From the NCBI GenBank assembly GCA_963924555.1, contig OZ004586.1, positions 5,166,501 to 5,230,500 on the forward strand: 64,000 bases of DNA, read 5' to 3'. The stretch is from Crambe crambe (Eukaryota > Porifera > Demospongiae > Poecilosclerida > Crambeidae). The notes beneath the pieces were generated by a model that saw only the letters and a list, made by a program, of their open reading frames with translations, was not told the origin of the DNA and did not search any database. The position numbers and the translations under genes were made by a program. Below, piece by piece: positions 24,401-35,600 of this stretch; the first letter of the stretch is position 1; each line of letters opens with the position of its first letter.

Positions 24401-26596
24401 CTTTTCAAAGTGGCCAGAAGCTGATACTTTGCCAGACAAGAGTACAAAATCTCCTATATAATATGATTTGAATCTCCTACGTATATATGATATAATATGA
24501 TTTGTCAGTGTGTTTTAATTAGTAAAAACTTTTGACTGTAGGTTTGGTAGTGCAAAAGTGGTGACATCAGATCAAGGGAGGGAGTTTTTATAAACAAAGT
24601 CAGCCAGAATTTGTATTCGATTACTAAGACTGAACATCGAATATCATCAGCCTACCATCCCCAAACTAACGGATTGACAGAAAGATTTAACCAGACTCTT
24701 CAACAATCCCTCATTAAATGTGTCAACAAAAATCAAGATGATTGGGATGAGAAGCTAGATATTGCATATAAAACATCTCAACAAGCATCTAGCAAAATGA
24801 CTGATGTATTGTCAATGAGTAGCTATTATCAGCAAATAGAAAAATATTTCGCTCACTTGTTATTGCCAATAATACTCTTAGGGAAGTAAATACTTTTCTA
24901 AGCATATATTAATTTGTGTAACTACTTCCTTAGTCCGGTATATTATTTGAACCATCATCACTATCACTTTCATTGCCAGCTTGAGGACCGAAGTCTATTT
25001 CAATGGGAAGGACAGCTTTCCTATAATTCAAATCAGTGTTTGAACTAAATCCAGGCACTATGGTATTGCTGCAAAACAGTGCTAGAGATGGGAGAAAAGG
25101 GGACAAATTACCCCAGCATTGGCTTGGGCCTTATGAAATTCACAGAAATATTGGAAAAGGACGTTACATTCTTGGAAACCCCACTTCTTGTAAAAGGATG
25201 TGGATGTTGCTTTGTGGATGGATTATAGAGAGTATAGTGAAGAATCTCCATTGAATGAAACCACTGATGACTTCATCATTCAGCTTGAGTACATGATGAT
25301 AAAAAGTACGGAAACAAGATGGGGTAGCTTGCTGGCTATGTACTACATTTGTGCTCTGCTAACTGTCATCAAATTGACACAATGGACTGCATTAACTGTC
25401 ATAGAATTGATATAAACCCTACATCACTGCTGCTATCCCTTTTCAACTACACCTTGCAGCAATGTAGGGTTTATGTCAATTCTATGACAGTTAGTAGAGC
25501 ATAAATGCAGTACATAGCCAGCAAGCTACCCCACCTTGCTTCTGTACTTTTATAGTCATGTACTCAAGCCTACATCACTCTTTCATTTAGAAGAAATTTT
25601 TTCCTCTCACTTGTTTACACACTTTTTTAAGCCTAAGGATGTCAAGAAATAGAAATGTGTACAATAATATGCACACATATGCCTGCCTGCTGTGCATATG
25701 AATGACCCTTTACCAAATACCACGCCCACCACAACTCAGCAAGACTTTGTGATATACAGTGTATAATAAACTGCTTATGAAGCGTTGTCTACTACGAAGT
25801 GTATAAACTGTGCTGTCTACAAAGCGTTCAAGAATTTGAGTCATCCACGAAGGCACTTGGATGACAGTCAGTAACTTTACTTCGATTTGAACAATACCAT
25901 TCCTTACCTCAAGTGTAGAGCTTCAAGATGGTACCAAGATCATAGATATAGGATGAAGCAGTCGGGAGTTATAGAGAGTGCTACTGCACTCTCTGATAAT
26001 AATAATAATAAGAAGAAGAAGAAGAAGAAGGATAATAACTAACAACTAGCTAACACCCGTACAATACCTAACACCCATTATAATACATCTGGCTCACAAG
26101 ACTCTCTTCTAGCTAAGTCTTCCATCCTTCCTATATCAAAGTAGAGCGCCTAGTGTCATTCTCAGGCCAACTACTTCACACTGGCATCTTTCAAACAAAA
26201 CATCTTTCACAAAGGGGGGTATTATTCTCTGGTGAAAAATGTCTGGGGGACAATATTCCCTCATTAGTGGCCTTATATGGGGGGGGGGGGGGGGGGGGAA
26301 ACAATATTCACTAGGATACTGGTGTCAGTGCAGTAGACACAGCCTATTATAGTTATACACTTACCAAGAAAGTAGGTGTTGTGAAATTCATAAAAGGCAC
26401 TTATAACACTCCTCACTTCAGCACGAAACAAATCAAACATGTTGCAATCAGAATCTTGGGATATAAAGTTTAAAATCACTGTCAGTTGCTCACACAACTG
26501 AGTACAAACCAGCCTCTGCAAATTTTCATCCGGTTTTGCTAGAAGGTTTGCTATAACTTCTTGGCATACTCCAAACGTAGTCTTCAGTTTGGCCAT
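11864..26596 (-). CDS. Double-unit helical repeat / TPR / HNH-like / MYND-like protein
   Basis: Nine exons on the - strand: 26596-26365, 23996-23821, 23484-22884, 19403-17696, 17549-16468, 16342-16158, 15786-15180, 14661-12981 and 12419-11864. All junctions are GT-AG with matching phases; the total is 6828 nt, giving 2275 aa plus stop. Exons 1-4 and the MYND part of exon 5 form unit 1 (residues 1 to about 950). The rest of exon 5 through exon 9 forms unit 2. Each unit has helical repeats, a TPR-like stretch, CLLC..(S/C)H..CxxCE, a beta-rich domain and a MYND-like cluster (CWYC..CxxC). It is related to the single-unit gene just downstream. No transmembrane segment or signal peptide is seen. 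Function is unknown. The alternative of two genes is less likely because exon 5 joins both units in one open frame. Confidence 0.8.
12981..14661 (-). other. Unit-2 TPR-like plus HNH-like module exon
   Basis: The sequence gives YVYECYKRKFYAECLFICEE (TPR-like), IKGKALF, CLLCRKVAKLHRSHIWPRAIL, LFCGSCENLL and GSWLYEFCIGV, then the beta-rich end (MISFLPKGF, RPYVIYHYF, MGFFISPDDL). This is the best-preserved of the three SHxxP motifs. It ends in phase 2 at a GTAAGT donor. Confidence 0.7.
16468..17549 (-). other. Joint exon linking unit 1 and unit 2
   Basis: The first 60 residues carry the unit-1 MYND-like cluster (YCWYC, CCFC, YCSSEC). The rest, about 300 residues, has no counterpart in the two terminal MYND exons. 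Its last part is helical and ends in phase 1, exactly like the exon that opens the helical-repeat region of unit 1 (26365-26596) and of the single-unit gene (10252-10497). It looks like the place where two tandem copies became one gene. Confidence 0.65.
17696..19403 (-). other. Unit-1 TPR-like plus HNH-like module exon
   Basis: The TPR-like start YHHYGKCIEQCDTLL is followed by FKGKSLYKL, CLLCRSKSKLLRCHISCP, FCKSCEKILS and SWLYHFCIGM, then the beta-rich end with NPYVIYSHCEPG and LGFFIDPNTL. The expected Ser before His is Cys in this copy, and one residue separates the following Pro differently, so metal binding may differ. Confidence 0.7.
19690..20250. repeat. Inverted copy of the 7.6-8.4 kb dispersed repeat
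   Basis: Within intron 19404-22883. TTCTAGAGTGCC, GGAAAGCCTTCCTTAGTT and TGCTGTTGGATTCTC match the reverse complement of segments at about 8190-8400. The right end, GTCCTGCTAACCTCACTGAACTATCTGTG, also serves as the empty-site relative of the insertion at 21028. Confidence 0.6.
20378..20970. mobile_element. Tc1/mariner-like MITE
   Basis: Terminal inverted repeats CCGTAGAGTGGTTAATTTCG and CGAAATTAACCCGCCCTACGG bound 593 bp, flanked by TA on both sides (20376-20377 and 20971-20972). The interior has no transposase. A TA duplication supports a Tc1/mariner-type origin, although a 2-bp match is weak evidence alone. Confidence 0.65.
21028..21676. mobile_element. TTAA-flanked MITE (piggyBac-like), copy 1
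   Basis: It is bounded by TTAA at 21028-21031 and 21673-21676, with terminal repeats GGGTGGTGGCACAT and ATGTGCCACCACCC. It interrupts the dispersed repeat: CCTCAC before it and CTATCTGTGTTTTCT after it are contiguous in the related copy near 20195. The interior folds back at 21285-21440. The second family member is at 46262-46840. Confidence 0.85.
21894..22495. mobile_element. 602-bp near-perfect palindrome (foldback element)
   Basis: GGTGGTGGGGGAGTGTT at the left pairs with AACACTCCCCCGCCACC at the right, and pairing continues inward through TGACCATATATTGTACC and GGCAACTGAAAGAG to a loop near 22160-22200. It lies in the intron of the double-unit gene, directly after a fragment of the 9.3 kb dispersed repeat. 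No transposase is present. Confidence 0.8.
22884..23484 (-). other. Unit-1 ARM/HEAT-like exon
   Basis: Encodes about 200 residues of amphipathic helices (for example TLISILVAGYPDE, VILILWNLANHVSLLEAV). The WNLANH segment is typical of an armadillo repeat and aligns with LLWTLASHPNL of the neighbouring gene. Start phase 0 and end phase 1 match the paralogous exons. Confidence 0.7.
24290..25255 (+). pseudogene. Broken Ty3/gypsy-type integrase
   Basis: Relic of a retrotransposon integrase inside intron 23997-26364, opposite to the host gene. Readable pieces in order are YIVTLVDYFSKWPEA (24390-24425), SDQGREF (about 24567-24588), AYHPQTNGLTERFNQTL (about 24650-24700) and, after a gap, a C-terminal GPYEIHRNIGKGRYIL (about 25126-25175). 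The D, D and E of the catalytic core are recognisable, but stops, frameshifts and an AT-rich interruption make it non-functional. No gag, reverse transcriptase or clear LTR is present. Confidence 0.8.
25281..25570. repeat. Inverted repeat of about 290 bp
   Basis: CTTGAGTACATGATGATAAA on the left and its imperfect complement ending at 25570 enclose arms containing GGGGTAGCTTGCTGGCTATGT and ACATAGCCAGCAAGCTACCCC. The loop is near 25420-25450. It directly follows the integrase relic; the relationship between the two is unclear. Confidence 0.75.
25996..26036. repeat. ATA/GAA trinucleotide microsatellite
   Basis: A short run of ATAATAATAATAA passes into AGAAGAAGAAGAAGAAGAAGG. It lies in the first intron of the double-unit gene, just after a GAGAGTGC..GCACTCTC hairpin at about 25974-25999 that is also seen near 35040 and 53632. 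Confidence 0.8.
26281..26298. repeat. Poly-G tract, about 18 bases
   Basis: A G run on the + strand sits about 65 bases past the first donor site of the double-unit gene, inside the intron. The surrounding 26210-26298 is also G-rich. Confidence 0.85.
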
Positions 26597-26934
26597 GATA
26601 AATTATCTGCAGGTTTTGACGTTTAATTCTGCACGGGGTCAAAGGTCTCATCTCCAGGCTCCAAACACAAAAGGTAAACTGCCATTGTCAGACTGGTTAT
26701 TTTTGCAAGGGTGTAAGACAATTTATTTTCAGTGGGGGGCCTTCCATTATGTTCTAATCATGGATTGATTATGGGGATGTAGCTGTTACTCAGACACTAT
26801 GTAGACTATTATTAGTACAGTATGCGTTTTATTGTGACGAATTGCGCTGCGCATTTTTATAGCTAAATCCATAATTTTGTGCGGCAATTTATAAATTGCG
26901 CAACAATTTGTGGACAATTTATAAACTGCCCTGA

Positions 26935-27460
26935 GCATTTTATAAAGTCATTCCTGTTAGAGCTATTAAATCTTTCTGGCAATCCCATTGGTGAGGGGGG
27001 CTCATGACAGCTCTCCCTTGCTACAAGATTCCACCAAGACATAAAAGCGCTCTGTGAAGTCCTTGCTGACGTGAAGGAACTAGGGATCAATGGCCCCACC
27101 ATCTCCATTATGATCAAACCATCAGAGTGTGTTTATTCACCTATGTCAATGGATAACTGTACATCCTTGGCATTGCTACTCCAGCACCATACATGTCAGT
27201 TGAAAGAGTTGGATATTTCCAGCTGTAGTGATGGAGCTGTTCAACTAGCAGCTGCACTAATGATGAAAGTTGATATCAAGTGAAATAAAGACATTGGAGA
27301 TGTTGGAGCAGATGCTTTTGGGGACATGCTGAGGAAGAATACATCTCAAAAGTTGTAATTGGCAGGTTGGCAAGAGTAGGAAGGAACTCAACGTTACAAG
27401 TGTTGTACTTGACTAATAATCGAATAGAAGATAAAGGAGTTGACCTGATGTTAACTAAAC
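26935..27460 (+). pseudogene. Leucine-rich-repeat (NLR / ribonuclease-inhibitor type) relic
   Basis: Several frames hold leucine-rich-repeat pieces: LELLNLSGNPIGEGG at about 26955-27005, LLQHHTCQLKELDISSCSD at about 27178-27235, DIGDVGADAFGDML at about 27290-27332 and LQVLYLTNNRIEDKGVDL at about 27398-27450. They are separated by stops and frameshifts, so this is a decayed fragment. Repeats of this type sit at the C-terminus of NLR receptors. No NACHT or other NLR domain is found nearby. Confidence 0.75.
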
Positions 27461-27739
27461 AAGACTTTGAAACTCATCCTATCACTAGCGTACGAGCGTT
27501 GCCATACGAGCAATCAGCAGATCCTAGAGTGGCAACAGTGTGAACATGTGATGTCCATGCATATGTGTTATTGTTGTGTGTGGTGTCATCAATACTTGGA
27601 TGGGAAATGGCCATTGGTGTAATAGTTCCAATCTGTCCAGTGGAAACAGGATAAAACTTCCTTGATGCCTTGTGCACTCTATTATTACTGTGCACTATCT
27701 CAGTGTTTTGCTGTAAGTTTTCAGTTTTTTTCTTTAGAT

Positions 27740-28660
27740 TAGTTTCTCAGTTAGGACTATATAACTAAAGTATCTTTGTCCTTCTTGCATGCTATTAACT
27801 TAGAGCGCCTAACTCTACTTTGTTTGGACTGTGCATAGGCGGAGGAACATAAATTTACCTGGGGGGGGGGGGGGCAACCCCAAACCCCCATTGCACCATG
27901 CATACCAGCAATAGTTGAGAGTAACAGCAGTAACAACAGTAAGTTCTAATAGATACCAAAATAATATCTTCCAGTAATTAGCAATCAAGCTGCTGCAACG
28001 GTTTAAGTGACTAACTTAGCCTCATGTGTGAATGATTCTCATGTTTGTCAATAGAGTTGAAAATGTTTCACTTTGCACATGCAGTCATGCACATAACTGT
28101 TTCCTACAATGACTTAATAGTTGAATGAAATATCTGGGGGGGGGGGGGGGGGCCAAAACCATAAGTGGGGGGCTAGGGGCCCTGGCCCCCCTGGTTCCTC
28201 TGCCTATGCTGTGCATCAGAAATAGTACTACCGTCTCCATGTTGATGATCTTTAAGCTTATACCTTACAATCTTAGAACACGTGCAGAGTTCTTCAGCTT
28301 TCTCACCTGTAGTGGCAAGCCTTGATTGTAGACAGAGATGAGACTCTGCTAGCCAATGTGTACAGGCATTATGCATTATGCATGTAGAGGTTCAGGTGAG
28401 TATCTAGTCAGCTTTAACCATCATAGGTATTAATAGCTAACATGACACTAACTAGGTCATAATCAGCTGCTTTTAAGATTCTTTTATCAGGTTATGGCCT
28501 TCCAGGTTCAATAATCTGTGACTTGGGACACTACTGAGAGAGTAGAGTTGTGCTTCCTGATCTGTAGCTCATTCACTTTTTCTTTGAGTGATTTTGATAT
28601 CTGGTTCTTAATACCAAGTTGTGCAAGTATGGCCATCTACTGCACCTCCACCTAGGAAAG
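27740..28660. repeat. Dispersed repeat shared with 52690-52960
   Basis: ACTTAGAGCGCCTAACTCTACTT..GTTTGGACTGTGCAT and, after the inserted element, CAGAAATAGTACTACC match 52755-52820. GTGATTTTGATATCTGGTTCTT..ACCAAGTTGTGCAA near 28580-28628 matches about 52888-52922. No open frame is preserved. Confidence 0.65.
27837..28208. mobile_element. hAT-like MITE with 8-bp target duplication
   Basis: Terminal repeats AGGCGGAGGAAC and GTTCCTCTGCCTATG enclose 372 bp containing two poly-G tracts (about 27862-27875 and 28136-28152). CTGTGCAT is duplicated at 27829-27836 and 28209-28216. The empty site survives in the related repeat near 52789, which reads GGACTGTGCATCAGA without interruption. An 8-bp duplication fits hAT. 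Confidence 0.85.
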
Positions 28661-29698
28661 AAACATGCTTTGATTTATTTATTTATTAGATTACAAATAA
28701 TTAGAACACAAGAAGAAGGTCAAATATTCTAACTTAGGAGATCAGTATCTCTTTGTCCTGTTGGCAGTGGAGACGTCAGGATCCTTTGGTTCAGCTGCCA
28801 TGTCATTTTTTGAAGAACTTGGGAGAAGGATTAGGGAAACACTGGGGAGATAAAATCTTACTTTTATTTAGTGCAGAGATTGTCCATAGAGATACAAAGA
28901 GGCAATGCTTCTGCTGTGCTGGGGACTTATTAACTTTAACCACTATTTATGCTTATTCTCATTAGCTAATCAATAGTTTGTTTGTTTGTTTATTTTTTGT
29001 TGGCATTTTATTTTTAAATACTGTATAGATAATCGTATGATGAAAAAAAAAATCACTGGTTTATTTAGCAAACAAAAAAAAATTTAGATTACATTACTTT
29101 TTTTTCTATACTTGGTATATAATTTCCCTGCAAATACAGGCAATATTCTCAGACTCAATAGCCCAATATAGTAGGTAGCTATACGTATACTAGCTAGCTA
29201 TACGTATACTAGCTAGCTACACAATCCCAGTGTGGGAACAGTTTATCTGGGGGAACATAATTATGTCCTTGAATGCTAAATGCAAATATTACATGTTTGG
29301 GTGAACAGATCATATCGTGGGAAGCACATACCACTGACCCCAAACTGGATCACGGTTCCACTTTCAAAATTATTCGCATAGCCCCTAGTTTTGAGTGAAT
29401 ATTCAATTGAACTGAACTTTTTGGTGCAAAAAATTAGACAAATGTAGCAACTAGCTAAAATAAGTGCAGCTAAGTAGCTTAATCAGATATTAGTTAATGC
29501 CTAGCTACTCCAAATCACATTATTGTTCACCACTGAGTTTCTGTAGAAATGACAAAAATCGTAATTATGATCAAAATTGGCTCTATACAATGGAACCTCT
29601 CTAGTTGAAGTAATAAAGGAGGGGCAAGATTTTGTTCCGGTCATTCTCTTTAGAGTGAATATACCAGCCCCATAATGTTTGTTTAAAATTACTTATAG

Positions 29699-32600
29699 CT
29701 ATTGGGTCCTCACTGCAACAGGCAATATACATACCCTTCTTATGGCAGCATAATTTTCCCTTTTATCAGCATTTTTTGATGTCTCTTCTTTAGCCTTCAT
29801 CCAAAAATCGGTTTGGTCAAATGGTTCTTTACTTTTAAGAGCAACTGCCAGTTGATTGCCAATAACACTAAATGAATAATTGAAGTGCAATGACTAGTTA
29901 TTATACTGCTGAAGATCAAAAGGTTTTACAAATTCAAAAAAAACATACCAAGTTAAAAAATTTAAAAAAAACCCCAAATTAACTATATTCTAGTAAAAAT
30001 AATCACATCTCCATACACAAACACTCATTCTTTGGATTTCCCTCTTAGACATCTTTAGCCCCAAAAAGAACCTGCTGCTAAGGTGACAGCTAGCTACTAC
30101 TACTATTAAAGAGATTGGTATACAGCAATCACCAGACTCCCTTGGAGTGTCCTTGGAATGTGATTAATGAGTCTAGCCATATGCATAGTGAACTTGTAGT
30201 CTGAGAATGGCTAAAGCTTTAGAGTTCTTACCAAGCTGAAGAATTAAACAGTGCCTGCTGAAGAATTAAACAGTGCCCTTCTACATTACCCAAAGTATAA
30301 AATAACAGTTGCTCCTCAGGACAAAATGTTGAGGAGAAACTGTGAATGACCAGGTGTCATAACTGATTGAACAGTTTTTTGACAAGACTTTTGATCAATC
30401 ATAATTTTGCTCTACTTACCTATCCAGGGAATCTGCAGGATCAGGGGCCAGTAAAAGACCAAATATACACCCTAGAATGTCTTTCATGCTCAAGCTTGGA
30501 GAGTAGCTTTCAGCCAACACTCTGTGACATATTCTACCAGCACTGTTGATATTGCAATGATAGATCTATACAGAAAATTAATAAATTTAATACGTAGTCA
30601 TCCCATCCAAATATGTTATTTTAAGTAGCCTTTGACAATAACTAGCTAAAGTTAGCTTTCCAAACTCACTGGAGTGCAGAAGCGAATCAAAGGTGGAAGA
30701 CTTGGGTAATTCGGTGGAAATTCCACTTGTAAACGAAATACTCCTTTATAATATAAACTGCATTATCACTAATCCTCACTGCTTCACACTTCACTAACAA
30801 ATCATGATTAGTGTGGTTTTTATGCTGTAAATAAGTCAACCTCTCTACAAAGGACAAAAGCTGGGTCCTAGAAGTGTGTCCATTATTTGGTGATATATAT
30901 AATCTTTCATTTTTGACCACCTACATACTTATCTTTGGGGTGTCCGAATAACGGGACCTAGCCTTTATCCTTGACCTCAAAAATTAATGCTCCCATAGCT
31001 ACAAAATATAATTATTAACCTTGATAATATGGAGAGGAGTCGGGACCCCTCAATAAAACCATCCATAATGTAATCCTGCAAAATAAGAAATGATACACAT
31101 TTATATATGTAATAGCAATTCCTAATACTTATTAGTGAATCAACTAACAGCTGCTCTCACATAACATGATGTGTAAATGCATGATCACATGGGTTTTGTA
31201 TGAGTGGGTGGAGTGTACATATTATACATGTATAATATAAAGTTAATATTTATATGTATGTATATTAACTTTAATAATTATTTATGCTTATTCTCATTTA
31301 ATCATAATTATTATTATCATCAAAAATAATCAGAAAAAGTAAAAAATAATAATAATAATAAAATGTATAGTCAATTATAAAGGTTAACCTGTTACATATA
31401 ATTATGTTGCTCTACAATAATAAAAAAAAACATAATGGAGCATGAAATTCAAAAGAGCTGGATTTGAGAATTGTTTTGGATTCCAGTTCACAGTAGGGAG
31501 AGAGAAATCATCAATGGAGAAGAGATTTAAGGCCATGCCTCAAAAGAGCATCCTTAACATGGGCGTAGCCAGGGGTGGTTCGGGTGGTTCGGTCGAACCA
31601 CCTTTTCAAAATGAATAAAAAATGTTTTAAGCACAATCGCGCGCTATGCGCGTACGCGTACGCGCGTTCGTGAGTGATCGATCGATCGTGAGCTCGAAGC
31701 GAGCAGAGAGAAACGAGTGAGGCAAAGCCTCTTATTATTTTTGTCCAGAAAAGGTCAGTTTTACGTATAACTCAGCCCTACTGAGCAGTTAGTGGCTTAG
31801 TGCCTGAGACTATGAATAAATCTTGCTGTAAAAACTGTACAAAAAACTGTACAGGTAGCTAGCAGATCGTGTACCATCTTCATCATTTACTCATCTTCAT
31901 ACTTTCCCTGCCTTCATATGCTGCATTGCAGCTGCTAAGTCATTGTTTTTTTATAAATCGGTTATCAAAAAGGGTGTGGTTATAGGAAAGTGGGCGTGGT
32001 CATGCCAAAAAATTTTCCGCGCTTATGCGCGGATAACTTTAGAACCCCCTCTTCAAAAACTCTGGCTACGGGCCTGCTTAATACATACTTACCTTTTCCA
32101 TTTCCCTGCCTAGACATATTTTTACTCTCCCATACTTTGAGCATGCTAAACATAAGGGGTGGGTGCATGAGTGAAGTATTTATACCTCATAGCTATAGCC
32201 ACTACCTTTATCTGAGAGACTGCATGGGGGATGAGACTTTTTTCCTACTTGGTACAGTCCATTCAAAATAGCTTGCATACTTTGTGCTTTTTCGCATTGT
32301 TACATTGCATACTACGTCATGAACTAGCTTATCGGGTAGCTGCGGCTTAAATTTTAATGCAGCCAAATATTTACCTGCAAATCACTTTCCTCAGCTCAAG
32401 CACAAGCTATAGCATCGATTTTATTCAGGGCCTTGGACTTGGACAAAGTTATTCAGGCTGGAGTTTTCACCTCAAGGTTAGTAATGAAATCTTGCATTAT
32501 CCTTTTTGCAGCAGTAAGCTGTCAGACAGAAGGATAAGGCACTGATTGATTGTAATGCTGAGGTTGTGTGCTTTCATGGCTGGTATTTTCTACTGAATAT

Positions 32601-35600
32601 AAACTCAGAAACTAGTGGATCTGTGATGTTTAAAGTGCACATGGTCAGATTGTACCTGTATGTACATTCATACCATGTACACACGGCTATACTCCCCCCC
32701 CCCCCCCCCCCCAAACTAACATGAACAGTGTGTGACTCACCCAACATTAATATCACTGTAACTAGCTATCGATTAAGTATGTCATCACATGTACCTTTCT
32801 TCACAAGGGAAGACTTCAAAGTAGGGCAATGGATATTGGGCTATATCTCGCAGTTCGGTCATCACTCTTTGATTAGTATCCTTTAACTTCAGAGTATGAA
32901 CTCTAGCAAACAATAATTAGCTAAGTCATGACTGCACGATATCCCCTCAAAGCAATAAATAGTAACTAAAGTGGATTTAAGGTTACATTTTTGCAACTAA
33001 TGGGCCCTACATGCAAAATGAATGCGACTCAATAGAACCTCTTGATGAGCACACTTTTGGATTGAGAAAATCCTAGCTGACCTATGTACATATAATTATA
33101 TAGAGGTCTTTGTATTTTCAGGGATTATACATTCTAGCCAAACAAACATACTTATCTGGTGATACAGTCTTCATGTGGTCATTTGATGAATCAGCACACT
33201 CCAGCTTCTCGTCAAAAGGATACTTTGTCGTATCTTTGAAGTTATTAAAAGAACTCTGAGTATGCATAAGAGGGAGAGTGTATAACTACCATCAAGAATC
33301 TTCCCAGACTAAACCTAGCTACAGTCTATAGATATTAGGACTTACAGTAGTCATTGTTTCTTTTGGACGATAATTATTGCCTCTTCTTGCTTTTAGAGAT
33401 AGAAAAGGTTCCATTTCAAAAATCTTGAGCCCATCAATAGGTGTCTTTGGTGTTAAACATACACCACCTACAAAATAATAATGGAGTATAGTAGAAAGGT
33501 GAAACCATAGATATGACACAAAATAGGATTAGAAACAGTGAGCAATGGTGTTCAATACAAGTCAAAATTATTATGCTATTCTTGTTGTCCAATTTACACC
33601 AGTGCTCCAGTGGCACTGTATTTAGGGTTTGCGGGGCTCTACTAACTACAGTGGAAGATAGCTGAAGTATTTTTATATAGAAGTCAGGTTTATTAGGGGC
33701 TTAGCTTTGTGGGGATAAATATCTTTTATGTAGCTGAAGCATGGTTGATATCTTCTAGCTACATGGATAATCCTTTACCTAGTAGTAGTAGAGAAAAAAA
33801 TCCAATAGGTGGGACATTACTTTAGTATATTTTGTTGTTAGATCTACAAGTAGCTGTTACTACATAAGTAGCTAGCTAGCTTGTCTACTTTCCCACAAAG
33901 GTGTTTATGTCTAACTGAACACCTCTGTAACTATCTTTTAGTCCAAGGCTGACTTAAAGAGAAAAAAAATTCCAGTTTCTTGTGAGTTATCCATGGCCAT
34001 TTCAGTAAAAAAAAAATTCATTCATTATTGTGAGCATAACCTCTGTTGAGAGATGTAACAAGAGAGTGAAGGAAACTTATATACGTATACTGATACGAAT
34101 ATATTTTGAGAAGCATAACTTGAACTAGCCCTACAGTCATAGGTAGATATAATCATGCTCTTTACATAAAATGTGCTACTAATCATAGCTCTTCTTCCAC
34201 CATAATCCTGCCATTAATCCTGGTAAACAAGGATGGCATGGGTTTTTGGCTATTTCGTTGGAGGTTTCTAATCAGCCTAGTTAGGTTTTAGGCTATCCCT
34301 ACTTAACTTTTTATTTAGTTTTTGCGCTCACTTGTTTCTATCCTTTTTTTTTTAGTGCTTGAAGTTGAAAGTAAGTTTGTGTAGGTAAAGAATTGAGGGT
34401 GGCAGTATTGATCGTCACTTGAACTGAGAGTATGCAGTGATTATTAATATTTGACATGAGGCTACAGTACAGTACTATAGTCTATACAAAGCCAGCTCTA
34501 CATAAACCTATCTTTTTTTCTTTTGTAGGCACATACACAATCTCTGGAAGAATTTATTTAGCGTTTTATCTATTATTTAATATAAAACTTTATAGCAACA
34601 GCAATGCAAATGACATGTGCATGGCATGGTAAAGTGAACTGACTACACTACAGCCAAGTACTGGCTATAATACTACTATAGGATGAACATCTGTACTGCA
34701 ATGCAGCAAGGAGTGTCATCAGATATGAACGCTTTAGTCAAAACTAATAGCAAAAGATCAGCCTCTAGGTGCCGCTCTAACAGATGGCCAAAAGCAGAAT
34801 TTTGATGACTATAGCCAGTAAGTCAGTACGTCGATCTGATTAACAAAAGTCAATTTTAGAACTCGTTTTTTTCTTATGTTAGCGAATGAATTTTTGGTTT
34901 TTGAACATTCTCCTCTCTTCTTTGTAGATGTAATAATTCACTGTGGCCTTCTGAGAACCTGTAGAGAAAGGTACGTAGAAGAGAAAGAAGAGTTTTAGTT
35001 ATACAGTCTTATGACCTTTGACCCGCCATCCCTACTTAGAGAGTGCTAGCGCATAGCCTCGTACCCGGCGCCCCAGGCCTAGTCTCGCGCGCACAGCCCC
35101 CTGTAAAAAAATAGGGGTCTGGTCTAATGCGTACACCTTTTTCATTCTCTCCTCCAAAATCTGGAGGAGCGTACTAGAGCTGTATAGCTTATGGAGCATG
35201 TGAGACTTATGGAGCACGTGAGAGAAGGTGTAAAAATTGCGAGATAGATTTTTTTACTAGCAGCTAGTGCATAGTTTCCAGAGCCTGAGTCCAAGTATAG
35301 AAGCTGCTGAGCCAAACACTCTTCAATCATTGCCAGGACGGCGGAGTTACTTGGCTATTTCACCACGAAGCCAGAGCAAGAGAGGACTCTTCACAGAAAT
35401 TTGTAACTGGCCATGATGTCTTTGTGTCACTCCCTACTGCCTATGGAAAATCATAACTTCCTAGTGTCTTTGATAGGTCCATGGACAAGAAGTCTACTGT
35501 ATTTAATAATAGTAAGGACCAAGATGCAGCCATAGCTGCATTCTCCCTGGTTCTATAAGAGAGAAGTGTTTGGGCTACTGCTTGCAATGTTAAGCTGTTT

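Larger units (their letters stand above)
26597..29698. other. Intergenic region with LRR relic and transposon
   Basis: Lies between the 5' end of the double-unit gene and the 3' end of the Ubl-vWA-E2 gene, both on the - strand. It holds an LRR pseudogene (26935-27460), a dispersed repeat broken by an 8-bp-duplication element (27837-28208), and AT-rich sequence with small tandem motifs such as CTAGCTAGCTATACGTATA near 29180-29220. The promoter of the double-unit gene should be at its left end; no motif was recognised. Confidence 0.55.

Noticed and set aside
24290..25255. Functional retrotransposon
   Set aside because: Stops, frameshifts and missing gag and reverse transcriptase; only integrase fragments remain.
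11864..26596. Two separate genes instead of one double-unit gene
   Set aside because: Exon 16468-17549 is open from the MYND-like cluster into the next helical region, there is no stop between, and all nine exons sum to a multiple of three. cDNA could still overturn this.
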